In this document: positions 58,650-64,000 of the stretch, one piece after another
Layout of the letters: each line of letters starts with the position of its first letter
How positions within the stretch are numbered: position 1 is the first letter of the stretch
Assembly (NCBI GenBank): GCA_963837695.1
Contig: CAWINZ010000005.1
Coordinates: 682,001-746,000 of the forward strand
DNA from: VRUE01 sp963837695
GTDB lineage: Bacteria; Actinomycetota; Thermoleophilia; Solirubrobacterales; 70-9
Direction: 5' to 3'
DNA length: 64,000 nucleotides
The notes under the pieces: generated by a model
Seen by the model: the letters and a program-made list of their open reading frames with translations, nothing else
Told to the model about the DNA's origin: nothing
Database searches by the model: none
Program-made: the position numbers and the translations under genes

Positions 58650-59075
58650 ATGGCGCGCGCGACGACCAAGCAGGGCATCAGCTTCCGCTTCGACCCGATC
58701 ACGGTCAGGCGGCTCAAGGACCATGCCGCCGAGACCGGCGCCGGCCAGACGGCGCTTGCCCAGCGCTACATCGAGGAGGGCATCCGACGCGACGAGCACC
58801 CGTTGATCTACTTCCGTGATGGTGCGGCGGGCCGCCGCGCCGCTCTGCTCGCCTCGCGCCTCGACGTCGCCGGCGTGGTGACGACGATCCGCCAGAACGA
58901 CGGATCGGTTGCCGAGGCGGCCGACTATCTCGAGGTCCCCGTTGAGCAGGTCGAGGCGGCGGCCCGCTATTACGCCGAGTACAAAGGCGAGGTGGATGAT
59001 CTGATCGAGCGCGCCGAACTCGCCGCTGAGCGTGAGCGTGAGCGCTCTCGCCGCCAGCGAGAGGCGCTCGGATAG
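58650..59075 (+). CDS. DUF433/CopG-like antitoxin
   Basis: A 141-aa protein. The N-terminus (ISFRFDPITVRRLKDHAAE, LAQRYIEEGIRRDEHP) is ribbon-helix-helix-like. The following segment (IRQNDGSVAEAADYLEVPVEQVEAAARYYAEY) is the DUF433-type antitoxin helix-turn-helix. The C-terminus is a charged helix. It precedes a DUF5615 PIN-like toxin by 10 bp. The start is ATG 58650, with a GTG one codon earlier. Confidence 0.8.
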   Translation: MARATTKQGISFRFDPITVRRLKDHAAETGAGQTALAQRYIEEGIRRDEHPLIYFRDGAAGRRAALLASRLDVAGVVTTIRQNDGSVAEAADYLEVPVEQVEAAARYYAEYKGEVDDLIERAELAAERERERSRRQREALG

Positions 59076-59085
59076 CCCGGCCCCG

Positions 59086-59451
59086 GTGAAGCTGCTGCTC
59101 GACGAGATGATCTCGCCGCGCATCGCCCGCGAGCTGCGCAAGGGTGGCTTCGACGTTCAGGCGATCAAGGCCGACCGGCCCGAGTTCGAAGGGCTTGCCG
59201 ACATCGAGGTGCTGCGGCGCGCAGCAGCCGAGCTCAGGGCGCTCGTCACCAACGATGTGCTCGACTTCCGCCTGATCCATAATCGGCTGCTCGACTCCGG
59301 CGAGGACCACTACGGCATCGTGTTCACGAGCGACGCCACCATGCCTCGCAATAAGGCGTCGGTATCGCTGTGGACGAAGACGCTGCGGGAGTTGCTGAAG
59401 GCAAATCCCGAGGACGACGCCCTGCGCAACAGGGTCCTTCATCTCCGGTAG
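59086..59451 (+). CDS. DUF5615 PIN-like toxin
   Basis: A 121-aa protein of the DUF5615 PIN-like group. It begins VKLLLDEMISPRIARELRKGG (first acidic pair), then has LVTNDVLDFRLIH (second acidic cluster). These pair with DUF433 antitoxins. GTG 59086 start. Confidence 0.85.
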   Translation: MKLLLDEMISPRIARELRKGGFDVQAIKADRPEFEGLADIEVLRRAAAELRALVTNDVLDFRLIHNRLLDSGEDHYGIVFTSDATMPRNKASVSLWTKTLRELLKANPEDDALRNRVLHLR

Positions 59452-59496
59452 GCGCGCCCACCCGCGCGAGCGCCGCTCCCATAGTCTCCGAGGCCG

Positions 59497-59567
59497 ATGA
59501 CCGAGGCCGCCGAGCGGAAAGCCCGCGCCAGGGTGCGCAAAGCGCAGGCCGAGTTCGAGCGCGCCGG
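59497..59567 (+). pseudogene. Small HTH gene, 5' fragment (copy 1 of 3)
   Basis: ATG 59497 reads TEAAERKARARVRKAQAEFERA, the first 23 codons of the HTH gene at 63444. The homology then stops abruptly and unrelated sequence follows. The upstream box CATAGTCTCC is the same as at copies 2 and 3. Confidence 0.75.
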
Positions 59568-59574
59568 TACCTCC

Positions 59575-59703
59575 GGCGATCCGGCTCCCAGAGCCGGATC
59601 CGCTTGACCCCGAGCCCTCGCGTCGCTACCATTGTTCCTCCGCGTCGGAGCCTCTGACGGCCCCGCGCGCAGGGTCGACAGGGAGAGGTTCCGAGCTTCG
59701 CGC
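59575..59703 (+). repeat. Repeated intergenic segment with promoter-like boxes, copy 1
   Basis: This stretch resembles 62530-62650. Both begin GATCCGGCTC, carry TTGACC-17 nt-TACNAT (here 59604-59632) and then a GGAGCC hairpin zone and CGACAGGGAG. No gene lies in it. It may be an RNA gene or an old regulatory region. Confidence 0.45.
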
Positions 59704-59720
59704 CGATGTGCGATCGGCAG

Positions 59721-59744
59721 CGTTAGATCCCCGCGGATCTAACG
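59721..59744. terminator. Hairpin terminator
   Basis: CGTTAGATCC and GGATCTAACG form a perfect 10-bp stem with loop CCGC, followed by CCTTCTCC. It lies downstream of the repeated promoter-like segment, so it may end a short RNA. Confidence 0.6.
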
Positions 59745-59773
59745 CCTTCTCCTGCCCGCGCAACCTGCTTGAC

Positions 59774-59789
59774 CAACTTGGCCAAGTTG
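59774..59789. promoter_or_regulatory. Palindromic operator of the Phd/VapC pair
   Basis: CAACTTGGCCAAGTTG is a perfect 16-bp palindrome. It sits between TTGACC (59769-59774) and TGGTATCCT, just upstream of the antitoxin ATG at 59809. A Phd-toxin complex would bind here. Confidence 0.75.
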
Positions 59790-59808
59790 CCTGGTATCCT
59801 CACTCGTC

Positions 59809-60051
59809 ATGACCCGCACCTTCACCATCGGCGAGGCCAAGACCAACCTCTCCAAGCTCGTCGCTCTCGCCGAGCAGGGCGAGAGCGTCGAGCTGCGCCG
59901 CGGCCCCCAGCCGGTCGCCCGGCTGGTCGCGTTGCCCAAGTCGGGTGCCGCGCGGCGTAGGCCCGGCGCCCTCGCCGGCCGCATCCGCATCGCCGAGGAT
60001 TTCGACGCCCTGCCCGATGACGTCGCGCGCGCGCTCGGGGTCGAGGACTGA
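59809..60051 (+). CDS. Phd/YefM-type antitoxin
   Basis: An 80-aa antitoxin. The N-terminal Phd fold reads FTIGEAKTNLSKLVALAEQGESVELRRG with PVARLVALP. The C-terminus (RIRIAEDFDALPDDVARALG) matches the toxin-binding tail of this group. Its stop overlaps the toxin start. Confidence 0.9.
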   Translation: MTRTFTIGEAKTNLSKLVALAEQGESVELRRGPQPVARLVALPKSGAARRRPGALAGRIRIAEDFDALPDDVARALGVED

Positions 60052-60437
60052 GGCTCCTCCTCGACACCCACGCCGCTCTGTGGTGGCTCGCCGACGATCC
60101 GAGCCTTCCGCAGACCGCGCGCGAGGCGATCGCGGACTCCGCGGAGCCGCTGTTCAGCGCCGGCACCCTGTTCGAGGTTTCGATCAAGGCCTCGCTCGGC
60201 AAGCTCGAGGCCGCTGAGGAGTGGGCCGAGGAGCTGCTTGCCGAGGGCTTCTCGCTGCTGCCGATCTCCACCGCGCATGCGGCCGCCTATCGCCGCCTCC
60301 CCTATGTGGAGCTGAACGGCAAGCCCCACCGCGACCCTTTCGATCGCCTGCTCGCCGCTCAGGCGATCATCGAGGGGGTGCCCGTCGTCACTCGAGACCC
60401 AGGCATCGCTGCGCATGGGGTGCCGACGCTGTGGTGA
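60048..60437 (+). CDS. VapC-type PIN toxin with apparent CTG start
   Basis: A 129-aa PIN ribonuclease: LLLDTHAALWWLADD (first Asp), GTLFEVSIKASLGKL (Glu), HRDPFDRLLAAQAIIEG (Asp) and VVTRDPGI. The only start in frame at the right place is CTG 60048, which overlaps the antitoxin stop as CTGA, in the way ATGA and GTGA overlaps are used by neighbours. No ATG, GTG or TTG is in frame nearby. Confidence 0.85.
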   Translation: MRLLLDTHAALWWLADDPSLPQTAREAIADSAEPLFSAGTLFEVSIKASLGKLEAAEEWAEELLAEGFSLLPISTAHAAAYRRLPYVELNGKPHRDPFDRLLAAQAIIEGVPVVTRDPGIAAHGVPTLW

Positions 60438-60455
60438 CGCTGGCCGTTGGCGCCC

Positions 60456-60575
60456 CTACTTCTCCAACCGCTCCGACAGCTTCGCCAGCTCGCTGATCGC
60501 ACGTCCAGCTCCGCGGTGATCAGTTTCAGCGTGTCCCGCCGAGGACTGGCGTGGCCGCGCTCGACCGGACCGAGG
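60456..60575 (-). pseudogene. XRE-family regulator remnant
   Basis: The minus strand encodes LGPVERGHASPRRDTLKLITAELDV and, after a one-base shift, ISELAKLSERLEK and a stop. This is the C-terminal part of an XRE helix-turn-helix protein. A better preserved relative is at 62423. Confidence 0.6.
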
Positions 60576-60622
60576 CTGCCGGCGGTCACCCGGTGCCGAC
60601 GGCCGACGCTACCATCCTTCAC

Positions 60623-60874
60623 ATGGCCGCGCCCGCGACGATCAAGGTCGAGTTCGACCGCGAGCTGCTTGAGCGGCTCCGCCGCCGTCACCCGGACAAG
60701 GGCGACCGCGAGCTGCTTGAAAGCGCGGCCCGGATTCAGCTGGGGCACGAGGCGAGCGCGAGGGCCAAGCAGCGGTTTGTCGGAGTGCCCTCCGAGGAGA
60801 TTGAGCGCGAAGCGGCGAAAGCGGTGCGTGAGGTCCGCGAGGAGATGGCGGCCGAGCGCCGAGCGGGTAGTTGA
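60623..60874 (+). CDS. VapB-like antitoxin
   Basis: An 83-aa protein. It starts TIKVEFDRELLERLRRRHPDKGDRELLE, a ribbon-helix-helix-like antitoxin pattern, and ends in a long charged helix (SEEIEREAAKAVREVREEMA). Its stop overlaps the PIN gene start (TTGA). Confidence 0.7.
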   Translation: MAAPATIKVEFDRELLERLRRRHPDKGDRELLESAARIQLGHEASARAKQRFVGVPSEEIEREAAKAVREVREEMAAERRAGS

Positions 60875-61295
60875 AGCGCCTCGTCATCGACGCAACGACA
60901 CTCGTGTCGGGTAGTGCCAACCCGCACGGCGAGAGTCCGCCCGGCCTGCTCTACGCCGACCTGGCGGGAGCCCGCTTCGAGTTGATCGCCTGCCCCCGGC
61001 TCCTGGTTGAGGTCGAACGCGGGCTGGGCAAGCCCTACTTCTGCGAGCGGGTCAGCGACGAGGAGTTGGGCGAAATCGTCGCGGGTATCACCGACGCCGC
61101 GACGATGCGCGAGGACCCCATGGAGTCGAACCGCTCCTGCGCGACCCCGACGATGACTACCTCGTCGCACTCGCCAGGGACGCGGAGGCTGAGGCGATTG
61201 TCAGCGGCGACAAGGACCTTCTCGACCACCCGGGTTTGAAGCCACCGGCAATCGACGCGCGAAGCGCCTGTCGGCTCCTCGGGTTGCTGGACTAG
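60871..61295 (+). pseudogene. PIN-domain toxin, frameshifted
   Basis: A PIN_3-type toxin beginning RLVIDATTLVSGSANPHGE and LIACPRLLVEVERGL. After GAGGACCCC (about 61117) one C appears to be missing. The restored frame gives VEPLLRDPDDDYLVALARDA, VSGDKDLLDHPG and a stop at 61295. As written, the second acidic cluster is lost and the toxin should be inactive. Confidence 0.75.
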
Positions 61296-61307
61296 TCTCC
61301 GAGGCCG

Positions 61308-61529
61308 ATGACCGAGGCCGCCGAGCGGAAAGCCCGCGCCAGGGTGCGCAAAGCGCAGGCCGAGTTCGAGCGGGCGCAGAGTCGGCGCGACAAGGCCAGC
61401 GCCTCGCGGAGCTTCGAGCAGGCGCAGCAGGACGGTCTGACCGTGCGCGACATCGCCGAGGAGACGGGTCTCGGTTTCGACCGCGTGGCCGAAAATTCTT
61501 CCCGGCCGCTATTTCACGGCTTCAGATGA
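61308..61529 (+). pseudogene. Small HTH gene, altered 3' end (copy 2 of 3)
   Basis: Closely similar to 63444-63653 through LTVRDIAEETGLGFDRVAE. An extra A then shifts the frame, replacing the ILRGE end with NSSRPLFHGFR. It starts 12 bp after the PIN stop. Confidence 0.65.
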
Positions 61530-61576
61530 CAGGTGAGTACTCGGGAGATGGCGCACCTCGCTGCTAGCCTCAACGT

Positions 61577-61864
61577 ATGACCACGCGTACCAGAGCCGAT
61601 GACCTTGAGGATTTGCGCGCCAAGATTCTCGAGTCGGTTCAGGGCCTTGTCGGTGAGGAGGCCGATGTCGATGTCGGCTGGCTCGATGAGTCGACTGACC
61701 AGCAAGAGCTTCTGGTTCAGGTCACTCTCGCCGATCCCGGGGAGGACACCTGGGATCAAGACTTGACCAAGGCAATTCGCACCGCAGTTCGCGTTGCCAC
61801 TGCCGAGCTTGTGCCCTCGGCAGTGGCAACCACGCGCCTAGTTTCGCCCGGCGACAATGGCTAA
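61577..61864 (+). CDS. 95-aa partner of a HEPN protein
   Basis: A small acidic protein (DDLEDLRAKILESVQGLVG, DVDVGWLDESTDQQELLVQV, WDQDLTKAIRTAVRVATAEL). I recognise no family. It lacks the GSxxxG nucleotidyltransferase motif of MNT antitoxins. It overlaps the HEPN gene by 8 bp, an arrangement typical of antitoxin-toxin pairs. Confidence 0.6.
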   Translation: MTTRTRADDLEDLRAKILESVQGLVGEEADVDVGWLDESTDQQELLVQVTLADPGEDTWDQDLTKAIRTAVRVATAELVPSAVATTRLVSPGDNG

Positions 61865-62420
61865 GGGCAAGCCGACGGATCATCTAGATCCGGTCTTTCT
61901 GATCGAACACGCAGAGCGGCTCACGACCAGCAAGGGCGGAGGCCGTCCTTACACTGTCGATAGTCGCCGCGCCGCATCGGCCGCCTACTACTCCGCGTAC
62001 CACACCGCGACCAGAGGGATCGCGCAATTCCACTTTGGCGAAAGTTGGCTGCCGGGCGTCCGTCTTCTCACTCATGGTTCGGTAATCGAAGCTAGCCGAT
62101 TGGTGACGCGGCTTGGCCCGAGCTCCGCTCCCGACCCGGGCACTGCGCCGGATCGCGTTAGAGAGAGGGCTGTATGGATGATCTTTCAGGATGCCGGCGG
62201 TGCAGGCGCAGATTTGCTCGACCTGATGGACGTACTACGCGCGCTGAAGGTCGACCGTGAGATCGCCGACTATGACCGCACCCGCGATGTATCGCGGACC
62301 GCGGCTCAGAACCTGCTCGAACAGGCGAGGGGCGTGCTTGCCTTCTTCGAGTCCAGCCGCGTCGATGACGCCGATACCCGGGCGTTCTTCGCCCTGGTCG
62401 CTCTCAAGGCAAGGCTGTAG
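61857..62420 (+). CDS. HEPN-domain-like protein
   Basis: A 187-aa helical protein. RRAASAAYYSAYHTATRG resembles the first conserved helix of HEPN-type proteins (RRA...AYY..fH), and the later ADYDRTRDVSRTAAQNLLEQARGVLAFF matches the C-terminal helices. Many HEPN proteins are ribonuclease toxins, but the classical R-x4-6-H motif is not clear, so this one may be structural. Confidence 0.6.
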   Translation: MAKGKPTDHLDPVFLIEHAERLTTSKGGGRPYTVDSRRAASAAYYSAYHTATRGIAQFHFGESWLPGVRLLTHGSVIEASRLVTRLGPSSAPDPGTAPDRVRERAVWMIFQDAGGAGADLLDLMDVLRALKVDREIADYDRTRDVSRTAAQNLLEQARGVLAFFESSRVDDADTRAFFALVALKARL

Positions 62421-62422
62421 TC

Positions 62423-62552
62423 CTACCCCTCCAACCTCTCAGCCAGTTTCGCCAGTTCGCTGATCGGCACGCTCAGCTCCGTGGCGATCAGCTTCACCGT
62501 GTCCCACCGAAGGCTGGCATGGCCGCGCTCGATCCGGCTCTCAAAGCCGCAT
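62423..62552 (-). pseudogene. XRE-family regulator remnant
   Basis: The minus strand encodes FESRIERGHASLRWDTVKL, IATELSVPISELAKLAERLEG and a stop, the C-terminal third of an XRE regulator. The N-terminal helices are missing. The sequence is close to the remnant at 60456. Confidence 0.6.
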
Positions 62553-62650
62553 CTGCTTGACCGCGGACCCCGGCGCCGCTACGATTGCGGTTCCGCGTTG
62601 GAGCCTTCGAAAGGCTCCACGCGAGAGTGCGACAGGGAGGGACTCTGAGT
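62530..62650 (+). repeat. Repeated intergenic segment with promoter-like boxes, copy 2
   Basis: Resembles 59575-59703. It has TTGACC (62557-62562), 17 nt, TACGAT (62580-62585), then a hairpin GGAGCC-TTCGAAA-GGCTCC and CGACAGGGAGG. No gene lies between here and the AbrB antitoxin. Confidence 0.45.
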
Positions 62651-62740
62651 TTGACGACCGGCGCGTAGTCGGTTCCTTGCGGCCATAGTCACGGTCGTGC
62701 CGATACCTCTTGCGCCTGCGCAGAAGCCGCTCCCACTGGC

Positions 62741-62757
62741 GTAAGATGCTATCTTAC
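62741..62757. promoter_or_regulatory. Operator of the AbrB/VapC pair
   Basis: GTAAGAT (62741-62747) and ATCTTAC (62751-62757) form a perfect inverted repeat with a 3-nt centre, ending 4 bp before the antitoxin ATG. Confidence 0.75.
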
Positions 62758-62761
62758 CTTC

Positions 62762-62992
62762 ATGCGAACCAAGGTTTCCACCAAGGGCCAGATCGTGCTT
62801 CCCGCTGAGCTGCGCCAGCGCGACCGCATCGAGGCCGGCCAGGAGTTCGAGGTCGAGCGGCTCGACGCCGACGAGTACCGGCTGCGCCGAATCGCCTCGG
62901 CGCCCAACGAGGGCCTGGTCGACTGGCTCCTGGAGTGTCCGCAGAAGGGCTACTTCATACCGGTCGAGTCCGAGTCCACCGACAGCCTGTGA
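62762..62992 (+). CDS. AbrB-type VapB antitoxin
   Basis: A 76-aa swapped-hairpin AbrB antitoxin: TKVSTKGQIVLPAELRQRDRIEAGQEFEVERL. The tail (GLVDWLLECPQKGYFIP) is the usual toxin-binding end of this subgroup. The stop overlaps the toxin start (GTGA). Confidence 0.9.
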   Translation: MRTKVSTKGQIVLPAELRQRDRIEAGQEFEVERLDADEYRLRRIASAPNEGLVDWLLECPQKGYFIPVESESTDSL

Positions 62993-63399
62993 CGCGCTGC
63001 CTGGTCGATGCCAACGTCCTCTCGGAGGCGACCAAGCCCGAGCCCGACTCGCGCATCGTCGCTTGGTTGCGCGCCAACGAGCGCTCCCTCGTCGTCGATC
63101 CGATCGTCCTCGGAGAGGTCCGCTTCGGCATCCTGTTGCTCGACCCCGGCGCCCGCCGCCGCGAGTTGGAAGGCTGGTTCGAGCGCGGCGTCGGCCGCAT
63201 CGAGTGCCTGCCATGGGACGCGTCGATGGGTCTGCGCTGGGCGCAGTTGCTCGCCGACCTGCGCCGCCGCGGCAGGCCGATGTCGGTCAAAGACAGCCTG
63301 ATCGCTGCGACTGCGCTCGCACACGACCTTGTGGTGGCGACTCTCAACCGGCGCGACTTTGAGCCGGCCGGCGTGGCGCTCGTCGATCCGTTCGCCTGA
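62989..63399 (+). CDS. VapC-type PIN toxin
   Basis: A 136-aa PIN ribonuclease. It has CLVDANVLSEATKPEPD (first Asp), IVLGEVRFGILLL (Glu), MSVKDSLIAATALAHDL (Asp) and VATLNRRDFEPAGV. All four acidic positions seem present, so it is likely active. GTG start at 62989. Confidence 0.92.
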   Translation: MTRCLVDANVLSEATKPEPDSRIVAWLRANERSLVVDPIVLGEVRFGILLLDPGARRRELEGWFERGVGRIECLPWDASMGLRWAQLLADLRRRGRPMSVKDSLIAATALAHDLVVATLNRRDFEPAGVALVDPFA

Positions 63400-63443
63400 G
63401 CGCGCGCACTCGCAGCGACGCCGCTCCCATAGTCTCCGCCTCC

Positions 63444-63653
63444 ATGACCGAGGCCGCCGAGCGAAAAGCCCGCGTCAGGGTGCGCAAGGCGCAGGCCGAG
63501 TTCGAGCGCGCTCAGAGTCAGCGCGACAAGGCGAGCGCCTCCCGGCGCGAAAGCTTCGAGCAGGCGCAGGCGACCGGCCTCACGGTGCGCGACATCGCCG
63601 AGGAGACCGGCCTCGGCTTCGGACGCGTCGCCGAAATTCTCCGCGGCGAATAG
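63444..63653 (+). CDS. Small coiled-coil/HTH protein (intact copy 3 of 3)
   Basis: A 69-aa protein. The N-terminal half is a charged helix (RKARVRVRKAQAEFERAQSQ). The C-terminal half is a helix-turn-helix (GLTVRDIAEETGLGFGRVAEIL). It could be an orphan antitoxin or regulator. The preceding CATAGTCTCC box is conserved in all three copies. A perfect terminator begins at its stop codon. Confidence 0.7.
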   Translation: MTEAAERKARVRVRKAQAEFERAQSQRDKASASRRESFEQAQATGLTVRDIAEETGLGFGRVAEILRGE

Positions 63654-63686
63654 CAGGTTTGTGCGGGTTCCCGCACAAACCTGCTA
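63651..63686 (+). terminator. Terminator overlapping the HTH gene stop
   Basis: TAGCAGGTTTGTGCGGG and CCCGCACAAACCTGCTA form a perfect 17-bp stem with a TT loop. The first three bases are the stop codon of the HTH gene. Confidence 0.8.
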
Positions 63687-63757
63687 GGCTGACCCGTCTC
63701 TATGACATAACCAGCGACCCGCCGCGCCACTAACGCGACGGGCCGCCTGACCACAAA

Positions 63758-63771
63758 GGAGGCACACCTCC
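63758..63771 (+). promoter_or_regulatory. Shine-Dalgarno hairpin of the last gene
   Basis: GGAGG-CACA-CCTCC can pair with itself and hide the ribosome-binding site of the gene starting at 63775. The spacing from GGAGG to ATG is 12 nt, longer than usual. Confidence 0.45.
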
Positions 63772-63774
63772 CTC

Positions 63775-64000
63775 ATGGCTACCGACAACCCTAGGGGCGA
63801 CAGTCGTCTTGTGCCCCTCGAGCTACCGGACGCTCAGGCGGCGATCCTGCGCCCCGACATCGGCGACTGGATCGAGGCGCTCGAGGCCGACCTCGAGACG
63901 CCCGAGCGACTCGAGGACCCCGACCGCACCCGCGCCGATCTGGCCGCCTACCGCCGCCTGCTCGGCGGAGTCAAGGAGGGCGGCATCTGGCTCCCCGACG
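63775..64000 (+). CDS. Hypothetical protein, C-terminus beyond window
   Basis: The frame from ATG 63775 reads ATDNPRGDSRLVPLELPD, then GDWIEALEADLETPERLED and DLAAYRRLLGGVKEGG to the window edge. It is acidic and probably helical. Too little is visible to name it. Confidence 0.5.
   Translation, partial: MATDNPRGDSRLVPLELPDAQAAILRPDIGDWIEALEADLETPERLEDPDRTRADLAAYRRLLGGVKEGGIWLPD

Overview
The window is about 68-70% G+C and reads as chromosomal DNA of a high-GC Gram-positive bacterium. The most likely placement is Actinomycetota, class Thermoleophilia (Solirubrobacterales-like). That is an inference from the DnaB-L9-S18-SSB-S6 order, the actinobacterial trehalose genes and secreted proteins ending in Lys/Arg/His/Cys-rich tails; no marker gene here proves it.

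Layout. (1) 1-22.2 kb is an ordinary core segment: purA (cut by the window start), a DnaC-like helicase loader, dnaB, rplI, rpsR, ssb and rpsF; then GT20 and TreT-type trehalose genes; a response regulator-histidine kinase-HtrA operon; thiL; membrane and cell-wall genes (flippase-like, MptB/GT87-like, class A PBP, MscS-like, CPBP protease, L,D-transpeptidase); a VapBC pair and pyrE. It also carries a very unusual class II tRNA at 19.7 kb. (2) 22.3-29.9 kb is a two-gene operon for giant secreted proteins: A, an NHL/fibronectin-III/beta-propeller protein, and B, a DUF11-like protein. (3) 30-44 kb is an accessory block: an IS481-derived MITE-like element beside a tRNA 3' fragment, an M48 protease, a small-gene cluster split by an IS21-family element, a Rep-like protein, a third secreted Fn3 protein, a DUF429 protein, a double TetR regulator and a double replication-relaxation protein fused to a transposase N-domain. 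(4) 44.0-52.1 kb is a second, diverged copy of the A/B operon with the same kind of leader RNA, terminator and tRNA-3'-like scar. (5) 52.2-58.6 kb holds a cupin, small membrane proteins, a STAS-like/GHKL pair, a truncated HEPN-like gene and a three-gene coupling-ATPase/replication-relaxation operon. (6) 58.6-63.7 kb is a toxin-antitoxin archipelago: DUF433/DUF5615, Phd/VapC, VapB-like/PIN, a 95-aa protein with a HEPN protein, and AbrB/VapC. Three copies of a small HTH gene and two XRE remnants are interspersed.

How the parts fit. The left third is housekeeping, and several genes there end in unusually long inverted repeats. The rest is accessory DNA built by segmental duplication, IS insertion and toxin-antitoxin accumulation. 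The two A/B operons share a structured leader with compensatory base changes, an extended conserved N-terminus on A, and basic C-termini, so they probably make a related pair of surface or secreted proteins. Several genes from 33 kb onward carry one-base deletions in G/C runs, so either decay or residual sequencing error must be considered there.

Most striking item: a class II tRNA with an apparent 8/4 acceptor/T branch, a 6-bp D stem and a GAC (valine) anticodon. Its anticodon arm is repeated in inverted orientation just downstream.
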